Source of the DNA: Erpobdella octoculata
Taxonomy: Eukaryota; Annelida; Clitellata; Hirudinida; Erpobdellidae
Direction: 5' to 3'
Assembly (NCBI GenBank): GCA_963978895.1
Contig: OZ022241.1
Span: 4,422,467 to 4,486,466, forward strand
Length of the DNA stretch: 64,000 bases
The notes under the pieces were generated by a model. The model was not told the origin of the DNA. It was given only the letters and a program-made list of their open reading frames with translations, and ran no database searches. Numbering within the stretch: position 1 is the first letter of the stretch; the number at the start of each line of letters is the position of its first letter. Of the stretch, positions 1 to 19,199 are shown in pieces. A program made the translations under genes and the position numbers.

Positions 1-5992
<5,992 letters not shown>

Positions 5993-7606
5993 TCCATTGC
6001 TTATTTTGGAGTAGAATCCTCACCTGTATTATCAAAATCGGAGAAACCTTAGGTGAGAGCAATGAGCTTTTTAAATCTTGATGTAATTTTTATAATTTGT
6101 TTGTGTTTTTAAATCATGTTTTAAATGTATTTTTTAAATTTTAAATAAATATAAAAAATCACTTTGATTAAATTTAAAATTATGCGTTTGAATTGACCAT
6201 TCCCATACCATTCCGTGAATTTTCTGATTTTTGTCATAAAAAATTCAGAAAATCAAAAAAACTTTAAAATTAAAATAAACTAGCTTATATTTTAAGAAGA
6301 GGCGGTGAAGAGAGGGAGAGATGAAGATTGGGAAGGAATGGGCCCCATCCAATATTTGTGACAGATTGATGCCACAGATTGGGACGTTGTGGTAACGCTG
6401 GTTTTAGATTTCGAACCACCGTGCTTAGGCCGACAGGCAAGCGCTTTACCACGATAAGCAACTCCAGGGCCCCCAAAATGAAAAAGTTTGACTATGTTTC
6501 ACGTACGTTAGTCGTTAGACTTTTTTAGAGAAGACGTTTAGTGTTAGTAAAGTATCTTTAAAAAAAAATAATTAACAGTAAAGGTAGTGACGGACACTAC
6601 TATTTATACTCCCCCCTCCAGGTCACTGACTATCTTTGGATGAAAATGCTAATTTTTTTAGAACGACGCCCAGATCTTTCAAATTCAATGATAAATTTAT
6701 AGTGCTTTAACAGAGTGATTTAAACCTAACTCCGTCTTGCTTTTTGCAAGCGAGTCAAAACCAATAAAATTACCATTATAATTTCCACTAACTAGCATTA
6801 TTTTACAGAACACAGACTACACAGATGTTTATACCTTTTAGTTAAAGAGTTGACAACTCAAAGCAGTTACTAGTAGAGCATGGGTGTTTATTTGGCAAGG
6901 AACAAAGGGTAAAGTGTGTTACTCACAGGTGGTCTAGGAAAGATCAAGCAGTAGAGCTTATCAGAAGCAAGAATAGCATATAAGTTGAAAAATAAAGTTC
7001 AATTTTTTATGCAAAATGAACTTTGTGTTTCAAAGGTATAGAGACTATAGAGTGTATAGACGTATTTACCATAATAATAACAATAATATAATAATTATTA
7101 TTATTATTATTATTACCATCAGAAATAGAATAAGATCCATGTTGTTGACTGTACAGTTAGCTTGCTCAAAAAAATGTTCTGCTCTATTTTAATGCTTAAA
7201 ATAACTGACCTCTATTCCAGCCATCTCAACCCTAACCCTAGTAGCATGAGGTTAAACATCATTGTGTTTCATAGGAGGCTGGTAAGAACAAAACGGCTGT
7301 TTGGCATTAATAATGTACTCTGTATTATTCCATAAAACATCTTTATACTCCTACAGAGAAGACAATAACAGTGAAAGTGTCAAAAACTCCTGTTTTGAAA
7401 AACTGCTTCACTATATAACAGTTAACTTGATATTTGAGTGTAGACTAGAACTTTAATTGTTTCAGATTATTTTGTACAAGTATTAAACCACCAAACTCAT
7501 AAAATAAAACAGTGTCTTTTTCTACACGTGAGCCAATTATGTTAACAAAAAGTCGTTTAGGTATAACTTTATAAGTCTTAATGTTGAAATATGTACAGGA
7601 ACTGGT
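5993..7606. other. Intergenic, CNTNAP-like 5' side to DPCD 3' side
   Basis: No supported exon. CACCTGTATT at 6021-6030 is, on the minus strand, a possible splice site for a 5' untranslated exon of the CNTNAP-like gene, but it could be read as donor or acceptor. A tRNA-derived SINE lies at 6296-6478, an (ATT)n run near 7085-7118 and two telomere-like CCCTAA units near 7229-7240. The remainder is AT-rich unique sequence. Confidence 0.6.
6296..6478 (-). mobile_element. tRNA-derived SINE
   Basis: On the minus strand a tRNA-like head starts near 6478, with an A-box-like segment (CGTGGTAAAGCGCTTGCC) and a clear B box (GGTTCGAAATC) about 30 nt further on. A non-tRNA body with pyrimidine-rich sequence follows. 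This is the structure of a Pol III SINE. No A-tail or target duplication could be fixed. Confidence 0.7.
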
Positions 7607-9225
<1,619 letters not shown>

Positions 9226-9534
9226 TTTCGTATTGAGTGCAATAAATCCAAGAAATGCAAGTTTATATTATTGTATCCATAGCCATAGCCATAGACTCTT
9301 AAAATAGCTTACTTCTTAAATTGTTTACATAAAAAATTTAATTAACTAAATAAATATTTTAACAACAACTATTGTTTAAAAAAAAATTATTTATTAGTTT
9401 AACATTAACAAAGAACTAAAACCTAACCTCGTGCATGATCGTGCATCTGTTTACATTCGGCGTTCTTTCGAATCGCATTTTATTTTTTTTATAATATAAT
9501 TGAAAGGATTAAGTTGTTTTCACATTTAATAAAA
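9226..9534. promoter_or_regulatory. Putative bidirectional promoter, DPCD / DDX31
   Basis: The 309 bp between the two divergent start codons. AT-rich, no obvious TATA box placed for either gene, no CpG-rich core. Assignment rests only on the head-to-head arrangement of two widely expressed genes. Confidence 0.55.
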
Positions 9535-12500
9535 ATGGATATTGACGATAACATTCAGCTCAATATTGTGCATTCAAATATGCGCCGAAAAGTTAATATA
9601 CAGGTATTGGTCGATTAATTTCAACACTTCAACACATAAAATTAAAATATATATAACATATTAAACTAAAATTATAAAATAGTTGTTTTTAGACTGTTTT
9701 AGATTAAAAGTTTGTGTTCTAGAAATTCAGCGCACTTCGTGCACTGCAATGTCAACGATTTAAAATTTAAAATCTGCTCAAGACACAAAGACAAGACAAG
9801 AATGATTATAAATAGATTGTTTTTTGTTAAAGAACTCGGTCCTAGACGTAGAATCTAGATCTAACTTTAACTTTATTTGACTATAACAGACAGACCGTTG
9901 TTATTTACTAAGGACAAAGAATCAAATGTATGCATAAAATAATAATAATAATATTAAATTAATAAACAATCAACAGTAGACGAATAAGAAGAAAATAAGT
10001 AAATTAAGATGGTTTAAAAAAAACTAGCTAATGAGTCTTTATTCTACTTTAAAGTAGTTCATGGTTGAATTTTGAATATACTAGAATAGAGAAGTTAATA
10101 AGAATTTTTTTTCAATTTTGGTACCCCTACTGATTATTTATTAATAAATGCTCTTTTTTAGAATGAACTTAATGAAATCATTTCTCAACAAAAAAATCCA
10201 CAAAGTATGGCTGGCAAAAAGTTGCTGAAAGTGCCAAAACAGAAAAAGGTGATCGTCGCTAAAACGATGTCGGCCAACTTCATGGCAAAACAAAAAAAGA
10301 AAAAAGAAGTTGAAGCCGTCAAAAAAGTTGTCAAAGCCGTCAAAAAAGAAGTCAATGACGTCAAGGCAACCAAACAAGAATCAGCTGTGACGGTTGTAAG
10401 AGATCCGAATGTAAAATCTATTCTTAAAACACCAAAACCAAAAAAAGCCATCCCCGTCAATGACAAGAAAAGGAAGAGGGTTTCATTTGGTGAGGGTAAG
10501 GGTGGAGATGACGGGGATAATGATGATGATGAGTACAATGATGAAAAACAGTACAGGGCAGCACCGAAGAAGAAATTCAAGTCATCTTCGCTGTTTTTAA
10601 AGAATCCGACCATACCCAGGGTGGATTGGTACGTGTTGAGGGTTTATTTTGAACTTTGGTTTACTGGATTTGTGTTTATCATTTATTTTTGTAGATGAAA
10701 ATTAAATGATTCCATTTGTGAAGAAATATTTGTTTATTTATCTATTATAGTGAAGATGTCACCCCCATAAATGAAAACGTCTTTTCAAAAGCTTCTTTTT
10801 CTTCTGCAAAGCTGCATCCGTTCATGGTTGGTTCCAGTTAAATGTTTCCAATTATTCTCAAACCACTTCTGCTAATGGCAACATGTGACGATTTAATATG
10901 CTTAGTTTATCAGGAGTAATTTAAATCCTGTTATGCTTTTTAAAATGATTAAAACTCCATGCTTATTTTATTTTCTCAATCATCTAACTAATCAACAAAG
11001 CTTTACCATTTAATATTTCTGCAATCATTGATAGGTGTCGAACTTGGAACGCCTGGGCATGACAAAGATGACGGCTGTTCAGAGACGAGCCATTCCTATG
11101 ATTATGAAGAAAAAAGATCTGCTTGTTAAATCACAAACCGGTTCAGGTCTCCTATGAACTATTTCTTTATTGACAATTACGTTTTTTAATTAGTTTGATC
11201 TACTGCATAAGCAATCAAGAGCTAATCATAATGGGAGCTATTGTCCGGATATTTTATTAATTTAGTTTTTTTCTAAGAAAAATGGTGATGACAGGAAGGT
11301 GGTGTAGATATAGATCATTATAAAGAAATGTTTCTAAAGAATTCTCAACTTTTTTCCCTAAAAACTTGGTGACCATTTTCAAAAATGTTCACTTATTTTG
11401 TTAAAATTCCTTGATTGTTTTGCCCTAATTTTAAGGCATTTTTACTAAAATCTGGGGAATTTGTAGTAATCATATTCCACTTGTGATTGATTTGTTTCTC
11501 AATGAAAATCAGCACTCAACTTTTTAAGGTTCATTTTTTGCAGGCAAGACCCTCTGCTATGCGGTTCCCATCATCGAGTCTCTTCAGTCTCTCGAACCAA
11601 AGGTGAAGAGGTCAGACGGTCCATACTGCATTGTTATTGTGCCCACGAGAGAGGTCCTCATATTGTTAATTGTCTTTTATTTTCTTTTTTTCTTCAATTT
11701 TAGTTATCCGGTTTTGTGAAATTATTTATTTATAATTCTTTTTTTTATGTTTTGTGAAATTATTTATTTATAATTCTTTTTTTTATGTTTTGTGAAATTA
11801 TTTATTTATAATTCTTTTTTTTATGTTTTGTGAAATTATTTATTTATAATTCCTTTTTTTATTATTGATTTAATTTATTAAATTGATTAACTTACAGCTT
11901 GTCGTTCAAACAACCAACGTCCTCTCAAAGCTCACCAATGTATGTTGTTATGTTCAGCTCTTCTCTGTTCGTATTGCTTTTTTCCTATCGGGATTATTAA
12001 ATTCGTTAATATTTTTTCACAGCCCTTCTGCTGGTTGGTGACCGGCTGCCTGATGGGCGGAGAGAAAAAAAAATCAGAAAAGGCCAGGTGAGATCATAAG
12101 CCATTATAATAATTTATTTGTACTTTCTCTCTTTAAGGTAGGTGTTCTTCTGATTGGTCCTGCAATTCGTTGAATAAATTATTGCAATTTTTCAATTGTT
12201 TTTTTCTTGGTGTTTTGTTGCATCAAGTACGTTAACAAGTTTTTATGTGCATTTTATTTCTCTGTTTTCAATAATATATATATTTTGTCATCTTCAAAGA
12301 CTGCGGAAAGGTGTCAACATAATCGTTTCCACACCTGGACGACTAGTGGACCACCTGGACAGCACAGCATCACTCGAGCTTAGCAAGGTCAAATATCTGG
12401 TCATAGATGAAGCTGATAGGTCAGCATTACAACGAATCAAGTTTTTTGTTATCACGTGACTTAAATTCGTTTAAATTAGAAAATGAATTTAATTGAATCA

Positions 12501-15500
12501 TTTCGAATTTTATTTTATTTTGATTTGAAAATTCAAATAGCTGATTTAATTTAAATTCAAACATTCCAGGATGTTGGAGCTGGGTTTCGAAAGATTCGTC
12601 TCACGGATCATTCTGGTCATGAACCAAAAATGCACCGACGGGTTCCAGACGATCCTCCTGTCCGCCACGCTTTCCCCGGGAGTGGAAAAACTTTCGGGGA
12701 TGACCTTGAAGGATCCCGTCAGAGTTGACATGGCTCTGACTAATAAGGTAAAATTTATGTTTCAAATTTCAAATCACAAGTAAAGTTTGGTCATGTAAAA
12801 TGTTTACGGTTTTATAAACGGATTACATTTTTGTCATGCGACCAGGTGACAGAAAATGGTGAAGAGGTCGCAGAAGAGTTAGCCACGCCCGCTAGCTTGA
12901 AGCACCATTTTGTCGTTGTTCCGAGCAAGCTGCGATTGGTTACTTTGGCTGCTTTCATCTTGTGGAAGTGTCAGGTACGTCGCTCAACTTATTATAATAA
13001 AAATAATTTGTCATAAAATATTTTTATTATAGAATAACATTTTTGTTTTTCATGTTTTTTTACTGAAAACAATGTAAAATGTATACCGGTTAATCGATAT
13101 TGTTAACCGCAATGTACATAATACACTAATTAACATAATAAAAAACACAATGAAATAAACTAATTACACACATATTCGTAAGATGTGACATCTACAGCTT
13201 ACTGAAAATTATGTAAAATATAAACACTGGTTACTGGATCTTGTTATTGAATGATTATATATTTGTTTGACCTTCAACAATCAGCTGAGCAGCAACCCCT
13301 GCAAGGTCATCGTCTTCCTGTCGACGCAAGACTCGGTCGAGTTCCATCACAGTCTTTTCAACTCGACCTTCTTCAATCCCGGAGGAGAAAATGACGATGA
13401 CAGCGATGAGGTTCCGAAAGAATTTGAGCTTTATAAGCTCTATGGTGATATGGAACAAAAGGTGAGTTTTGGAAAATTATGTTTTTTCTTAAAAATGTTG
13501 CATTTCAACGTCTGGGAGCATTAAATTATATGCTAATTTACGTTTTATTCTGTCATTAAATCATTTTAATATAACTGCATTATAAACTGTAACTGCTCTG
13601 AGAAATTTTTCTTTTTAGAGAGCACGTTAAATAAATAAATAATAATAAAATAATAATAATAATAATAATAAACTGTAACTGAATCGTAAACTGTAACTGA
13701 ATCGTAAGTTGTAACTGCATCATAAATTATAATTGCATCATAAGTTATAACTGCGTCATAAATTATAACTGCGTCATATCATAAATTATAACTGCGTCAT
13801 ATCATAAATTATAACTGCGTCATATCATAAATTATAACTGCGTCATATCATAAATTATAACTGCATCATAAATTGTAACTGCATCATAAATTATAACTGC
13901 ATCATAAGTTGTAACTGCATCATAAGTTATAACTGCATCATAAATTGTAACTGCATCATAAGTTATAACTGCATCATAAGTTGTAACTGCATCATAAATT
14001 GTAACTACATCATAAATTGTAACTGCATTATAAATTGTAACTGCATTATAAATTGTAACTGCATTATAAGTTGTAACTGCATTATAAGTTGTAACTGCAT
14101 CTTAAATTGTAACTGCATCATAAGTTATAACTGCATCATAAGTTGTAACTGCATCATAAATTGTAACTACATCATAAATTGTAACTGCATTATAAATTGT
14201 AACTGCATTATAAATTGTAACTGCATTATAAGTTGTAACTGCATTATAAGTTGTAACTGCATCTTAAATTGTAACAGGATCGTATGAAGATTTTTTCCGA
14301 CTTTCACTCTGCAAAATCCGGAGTTCTCCTGTGTACTGTGAGTTCTTGCTTTATTGCTACAATTTCTCTTTCTTGTAAATCTATCTACTAATTTTGCTAC
14401 ATACATATATATATTTAAAAATAACTCAAATAAATCCATCTTGCTATTAACATCATTATCATAACTCTACTAGGATGTGGCTTCCAGAGGTCTTGACATG
14501 CCCCACATAGAATGGATCGTCCAGTACAACACCCCGGGCTCACCAGCAGATTACGTGCACAGGGTAGGTCGGACAGCCAGGATAGGTACAAAGGGTAATG
14601 CCCTGCTTTTTCTCGCTCCTTCGGAGGTTGAGTACGTCAAAGTCATGGCTGAGCAAAAGATTGCGTTAGTTGTATTTTTATTGGTGGAATAATAAATAAG
14701 AAAAATTTAATTATTATAAATAAATTTATAAATTTAATTATTATAACTGAATTGTAAATTTAATTATTGTAACTGGATTATAAATTTAATTGCCGTAACT
14801 AAATCCTGGACTTAATTATAACTAAAATATAAATTTAATTATTTAAAAAAAACTTGAATGTGAGTTTTTGTTTTGTCGATCAGGATGCAGGAAGTGAAGA
14901 TGGATGACATATTGAAAACATTACTCCTCGAGAGTCAGATGGGCAAACTGGACTTAACACACAAGGTCAGTAAAATGTCGATAAAATCTTTGCAACTCAC
15001 CGCATGTCTCTTTTTTTGCCGTGTTTAAAATAATACTATGATATTAATGCGCTATTCTAGCATTAGAGACGTATTATTGGTGTGAATTATTATGTTTTTT
15101 TCTTTTGCAGGGTAACAGACCTAACACACTCCAGGACAGTGCAGCATTCCTCCAAGCTCAGTTTGAAAATAACCTGGCAGATAACATGGAGATGAGAACC
15201 ATGGCTAGGAAAGGTTGGCACGTAAACTATGATTCAGTTCAGAGTTGTCCACGGGTTAAGTTTTCAGGGCCTGACCCGTAGACAACTCTGGTTCAGTTTT
15301 CTTTTGAATGCGCCTTCATTCCGTTACTTATCACTCTGCTAGAGCTGACCTAAACCAACCTGTTCATCAGTTGCCACGTTTTATCATTAATTTATTTTTC
15401 TACTTGAATCGACTTACTTTTGTTCAGTTCAGAGTTGTCCACGGGTCAAGTCTTCAGGACCCGACCGACCCGTGGACAACTCTGGATTAGTTGTATTTTG

Positions 15501-16149
15501 AATGCGCCTTCCTTCCGTCACATATCACTCTGCTAGAGCTGATCTAGACCAACCCGTTCATTAGTTGCCACGTTTTATCGTTACTTTTTTTCTACTTGAA
15601 TCGACTTACTTTGATGTTATATTTATTTATTTATTTTCATCTTTCTACAGCTTACCAGTCATTCATCAAGGCCTACTCGACCTACCCCGCAGCTCTCAAG
15701 CACATCTTCCACATCAAGAGACTCCATCTCGGTCATCTCGCAACCAGTTTCGCCCTCTCGGAGCCTCCCAGCAGCGTCACCAAGCTTGTGACCAAGTACG
15801 GTAGAATTCAAAAGGCGGCTGAGAAGAAATTTTTCAAGAAACGCGACAATAGCTCTGGGGTCAAGAGGGTAAGAGCGCCCGGTGTTGATGCGTCAGCTTT
15901 CACGAAAAGGTTAGTTATTTTTATAGAGTTCAAATTATATAAGTTGTTGGGGGGATATTATATTTCAGTAAATATTTTCATTTATGTAGATAATGGCATA
16001 AAATTTAAGTATCTCTTGTGGATATTATCATTAAAGCAGTAATAGTAATAATAATAAAACAAGTCTATCGTTTGTTAATTTGTTTATTTTTTATTTTCAG
16101 GCCTAAGTTGAATCTGGCCGGTATGAGCGAGTTCGATTCCGGAATCTAA
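9535..16149 (+). CDS. DDX31: DEAD-box RNA helicase DDX31 (Dbp7 family)
   Basis: Seventeen in-frame exons: 9535-9603, 10162-10628, 10751-10826, 11035-11146, 11544-11653, 11898-11939, 12023-12087, 12300-12419, 12570-12747, 12846-12974, 13285-13461, 14278-14337, 14474-14664, 14884-14965, 15111-15213, 15651-15909, 16101-16149. The product is 762 residues and acts in nucleolar large-subunit ribosome biogenesis. A Lys-rich N-terminus (residues 24-150) resembles a nucleolar targeting tail. Motifs: QTGSGKT (about 236-242), PTRE (275-278), STPGR (324-328), VIDEAD (348-353), SAT (385-387), [14 protein letters not shown] (564-573). Family-specific stretches: [49 protein letters not shown] and the C-terminal [19 protein letters not shown]. 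The long acidic insert usual in RecA2 is present ([10 protein letters not shown]). Intron 11 is mostly minisatellite and supplies the exon 12 acceptor. Intron 15 carries tiny fold-back repeats. Confidence 0.96.
11711..11860. repeat. 38-bp T-rich tandem repeat, DDX31 intron 5
   Basis: Four head-to-tail copies of a 38-bp unit containing TTTTGTGAAATTATTTATTT and ATAATTC followed by a T-run. Confidence 0.9.
13635..14276. repeat. ~18-bp minisatellite in DDX31 intron 11
   Basis: More than 30 copies of an 18-bp unit, consensus TAACTGCATCATAAATTG, with CATTATAAG and CATCTTAAA variants and a block of 23-bp units (CGTCATATCATAAATTATAA). A higher-order duplication is visible: the series near 13985-14110 recurs near 14155-14275. 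The last unit ends TTGTAACAG at 14277, which is the acceptor of exon 12. Confidence 0.94.
15240..15290. mobile_element. 51-bp fold-back micro-MITE in DDX31 intron 15, copy 1
   Basis: Terminal inverted repeat CAGAGTTGTCCACGGGT pairs with ACCCGTAGACAACTCTG and leaves a loop of only 17 nt. Flanking octamers ATTCAGTT and GTTCAGTT match at 7 of 8 positions, the target duplication length of hAT transposons. Confidence 0.75.
15430..15484. mobile_element. 55-bp fold-back micro-MITE in DDX31 intron 15, copy 2
   Basis: Same element as the one 190 bp upstream, with better preserved ends (CAGAGTTGTCCACGGGTC and GACCCGTGGACAACTCTG). It lies in the second half of a tandem duplication of about 190 bp (15240-15429 and 15430-15618). 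The duplicated flanks share the text AATGCGCCTTC and TCACTCTGCTAGAGCTGA. Confidence 0.75.
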
Positions 16150-16167
16150 ATTGAAAAAACTACAAAC

Positions 16168-16173
16168 AATAAA
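16168..16173 (+). terminator. DDX31 polyadenylation signal
   Basis: AATAAA 19 nt after the TAA stop of DDX31, followed by a TTTTTGGTTGT stretch. Confidence 0.7.
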
Positions 16174-17648
16174 ATTTTTGGTTGTAATATATTATCAAGT
16201 CTGCTATGAACTTTATATAAATTTATAATATTTTATGAGTTCTTGCGAGATTGTTAATTGACCGAGTATAGTTGTTTTCTTCTGCATGAGTGTTGGTGGG
16301 TGCAAAGTTCTGGGTTAATCCAAGCTCTTTTTAGAATAAAATATAAACAAAAAAGTAAAGCATATGTCTGAAGGAATGGATCACTTGTCTGTTACATTAG
16401 GTCATTAAAAAAACCTTGCTCAAAGGAGCATGTTATGCATTGAGTTGTACATGGGTTTTTATGGGGAGATTTTAGGGACGATCTTCTACAAGTTCTGATA
16501 ACAACTAAATCATTGCTCCAGTGACTACTAGAACTAAACCTAAATTTCATGGATCTTTGAATTCTCAAGTAACGTTCCTTAAATTAATGAATTAGATATT
16601 GTTTGCCTTGTACTCATTTCCCATATATTTGGTACCTGTGTACTGCATAATTTAAATGTTTTAGTTCTGTCTTCTGCTATTTAGAATATTTAGGTTTTTT
16701 ATTAATCAGCCTGTCATCACTACTTTACAGCTTAAATGGCAGAAAATCGCTGAGATAAATAACCATGGACGGATCCAGGGGAATGTACCCCTCCAGCAGA
16801 GATGTTGCGAGTACTTATGGTCCTAGTACGAGTACTTGAAAACTGTACTCGAGTACCAAGTACTACATCTCTGCCCTCCAGATTATCAATAAGAATATTA
16901 TTGCTATAACAGCGAGTTTTGTTGTTGTTGATAGAATGACTATTCCTGGTAAAAAATAATTAACTACTTTTTGCGAATATTTTTATAAAATGAGTTACGA
17001 GGACTTGCCTTGCCTCCATCAATCAATTTGAATACTTATAGGGCGCCTACAGAGCTCAGTGACGCTCGATCTTTTACATGTCCACGGAAAAACGATTTTA
17101 CAAGCTAAATTTTGTGATAAGGAATATTAGGAAGCGAGCCGAACCGTGAAGCTTTCACATTCAAGGCTACCCCACCATACCAATTCAGCTAAGCTAACAC
17201 CTTCGGTAATCGACAATTCTTGGGGACAAAAAGTTGACGGTCATCTCCCTCCCGGAATTCCTGGATCCAGCACTGTAAATAACGTGACTGATGTGATAAA
17301 ATTGATTAATAAAACTATCGTTAATCTGTAAAACGATTGTTCCATAACTCACACGTTCGTTTGCCGAAATACACTTAGGTATGCGTCCACTTGGGTAGGT
17401 ATTTTTACAAATAAACAACGTTATTTGTACGTTTTTTGTCAATTAATAAAGGTTTATGTACAACTGAAAATGACGTAAACAAAAAACAGCAATCAATTAA
17501 GATTAAATTAATCAGCAGAAGCAGACGGTCACTGTACTAGAGCAGTTTTTTTCCTTGGATAACTCTGAAAACAGGTTGAAGAAACTTTAATTAAACTGTT
17601 TCAGAGGTGTTTTGTTGGCTGTGTGTTTGCGGCCTATCAAAAAAATGT
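16174..17648. other. Intergenic, DDX31 3' end to homeobox 3' end
   Basis: Convergent gene ends. The interval holds the 77-bp hAT-type micro-MITE at 16797-16873. Near 17221-17275 is a short piece (CCGGAATTCCTGGATCCAGC) that recurs near 47855-47880, probably a transposon end. No other supported feature. Confidence 0.6.
16797..16873. mobile_element. 77-bp micro-MITE with perfect 8-bp target duplication
   Basis: The element begins CAGAGATGTTGCGAGTACTT and ends AAGTACTACATCTCTG, i.e. inverted termini CAGAGATGT. It is flanked on both sides by the identical octamer CCCTCCAG (16789-16796 and 16874-16881). The centre contains repeated GTACGAGTACTTG / GTACTCGAGTAC palindromes. The 8-bp duplication and CAGAG ends point to hAT mobilisation. 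Confidence 0.85.
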
Positions 17649-19199
17649 TCAATTCTTAAATTCTGGGGTGGCGAAAGCGTACATGAAAACGTTGAAGTAC
17701 CACCGTTTTATCATTTCGTAGGTCTCCGGGTTTGTGATGGATCGGAAAAAGGTCTCTTCTACGTCGTAAAGAGACCGTTCCGTGTCGTCTTCTTGACATT
17801 TTGGAAAAGATTGGCTTCCGTCGCTGTCACTGTCTTTGTCGTTGCAGATGTGCGCCCAGTCGTCCTCGACGTTTTTATCTATTCTTTCGTTCGAGCGCTG
17901 TTTCGAGTGCAGTAAAAAGCAATCAGTACATCTGTTACTTTGAAGACATGAAGTCGGATAGGATCTCTGACATCGTCCAATTTCCCGCTTCCATTTTGTC
18001 CTTTAAATATTATAAATGTTGTCAACTATGTATCTCTAATCCAGATCTCTAATCGTCGTCTACATAAAGTTTTTTTTTAAATAAATCATTTATCTAGTTA
18101 ATAATTAGAAAATGACAACACACAACACTGTTAATTCCGAAGGTACCTACCAGACGCAGAGGCGTAACGAGGGGGCAAAGAGGGCCACGTCCCGTCGGCG
18201 ACATTTGTAAAGGGCGTCAGAATTCGAGTAGGCAATTTTAAAGAGTTTTATTTGGAAAACTACCTACGTCCTGGTTATCCGTTTTATTTGGAAGAAAATT
18301 AAAAAAATTCTTTTAAAGTAACTACGGCTATCCCTACCCTGGTCATCAGCTATTTCTTGAGATAAAGTTTACAGATATAGGTATCTTTCCATGGGCCCAT
18401 TTTTATAGCTCACCCCAAGCTCTAAAAACGCTCGCTACGCCACTTACTGCAGTAGGCCGACTCTGAATGTATGATAGTTCAGTGAATAAAAAAAAACAAT
18501 AAGATATCTTTGTCGCTTGATGCCAATTTCTTTTATAAAATACGGCGTAAGTACAGTTTCAAATACGATGGTTAAATAACGCGCAATTGAAATATCTACC
18601 TTCGATTCTGATACCAAGTTTTGATCTGGACGTCTGAGAGTTGCAAGCTTTGAGAGAGAGCTTCACGATCTCTAACCGTCAAGTACTTGCGAGTTCTAAA
18701 GCATGCCTCCAGTTTCTCGAGCTGACTTTTTGTAAAAGAGGTTCTGAATTTCTTTTTCTCCTGCTCTTGAAGTTTCTCATTTGCAGCTTTTTCTTTCGAG
18801 TCTGCTGAACAATAGAGAAGTGGATGCAGTGGACGATGTACAATGTGCATGCATGAACTAATCGAAAGTAGAAAATATATTTTTCAAAGAAAACTACTGA
18901 CCTTTGGATGAAGACATCAAATCATCTGCCATTCTACCATCATCGATATCATTGGTTTTGATTTCGTGTCCTTCTTCGGGCTTGCTTACGTTCCTTATTT
19001 CGGATTCATGATCGGACACACATTTCCCCGTCTTTATGACAGATGTGTATCTGAAACCGGTTTCCGACAGACTTCTGCTTATAACGAGACTAGTGTTGGT
19101 GTTTTCTGTTTTACGTTCACTTTCGAGTTTTTCTTTTAAACTGTGCTCACTTTTAACCAAAGAATGATTTATCCCGAGGATATTTGCAATATTGAACAT
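17649..19199 (-). CDS. BarH-like NKL-class homeobox transcription factor
   Basis: Three in-frame exons: 19199-18902, 18804-18600, 18000-17649; product 284 residues. The homeodomain spans about residues 116-175 and is split by intron 2 inside the recognition helix. It reads FRTSFTKSQLEKLEACF, then KYLTVRDREALSQSLQLSD, then IKTWYQNRR joined to TKWKRE. Gln50, Asn51 and the WYQNRRTKWKR end are the BarH/Barx pattern, and KYLxVxDR is typical of BarH. The homeodomain is divergent, so orthology to BarH, Barx or another NKL family is unsettled. The N-terminal 99 residues begin MFNIANILGI, resembling an Eh1-like repressor motif. The C-terminal 100 residues are acidic (VEDDWAHICNDKDSDSD) and end NVFMYAFATPEFKN. 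Exon 2 has a tandem CAGCAG acceptor that could drop one residue. Confidence 0.87.
18157..18449. mobile_element. Degenerate hAT-type MITE in homeobox intron 2
   Basis: Starts CAGAGGCGTAACGAGGGGGC and ends GCTCGCTACGCCACTTACTG, ends that are inverted copies of the GTGGCGTAGCGAGG terminus seen in the MITEs at 20224 and 62090. No convincing target duplication. Confidence 0.6.

Noticed and set aside
13640..14275. CRISPR-like array
   Set aside because: Units are head-to-tail without unique spacers, inside an intron of a eukaryotic gene; this is a minisatellite.
17607..18052. Plus-strand ORFs of 83-102 codons
   Set aside because: Antisense to homeobox exon 3, which has a confirmed homeodomain junction and frame.
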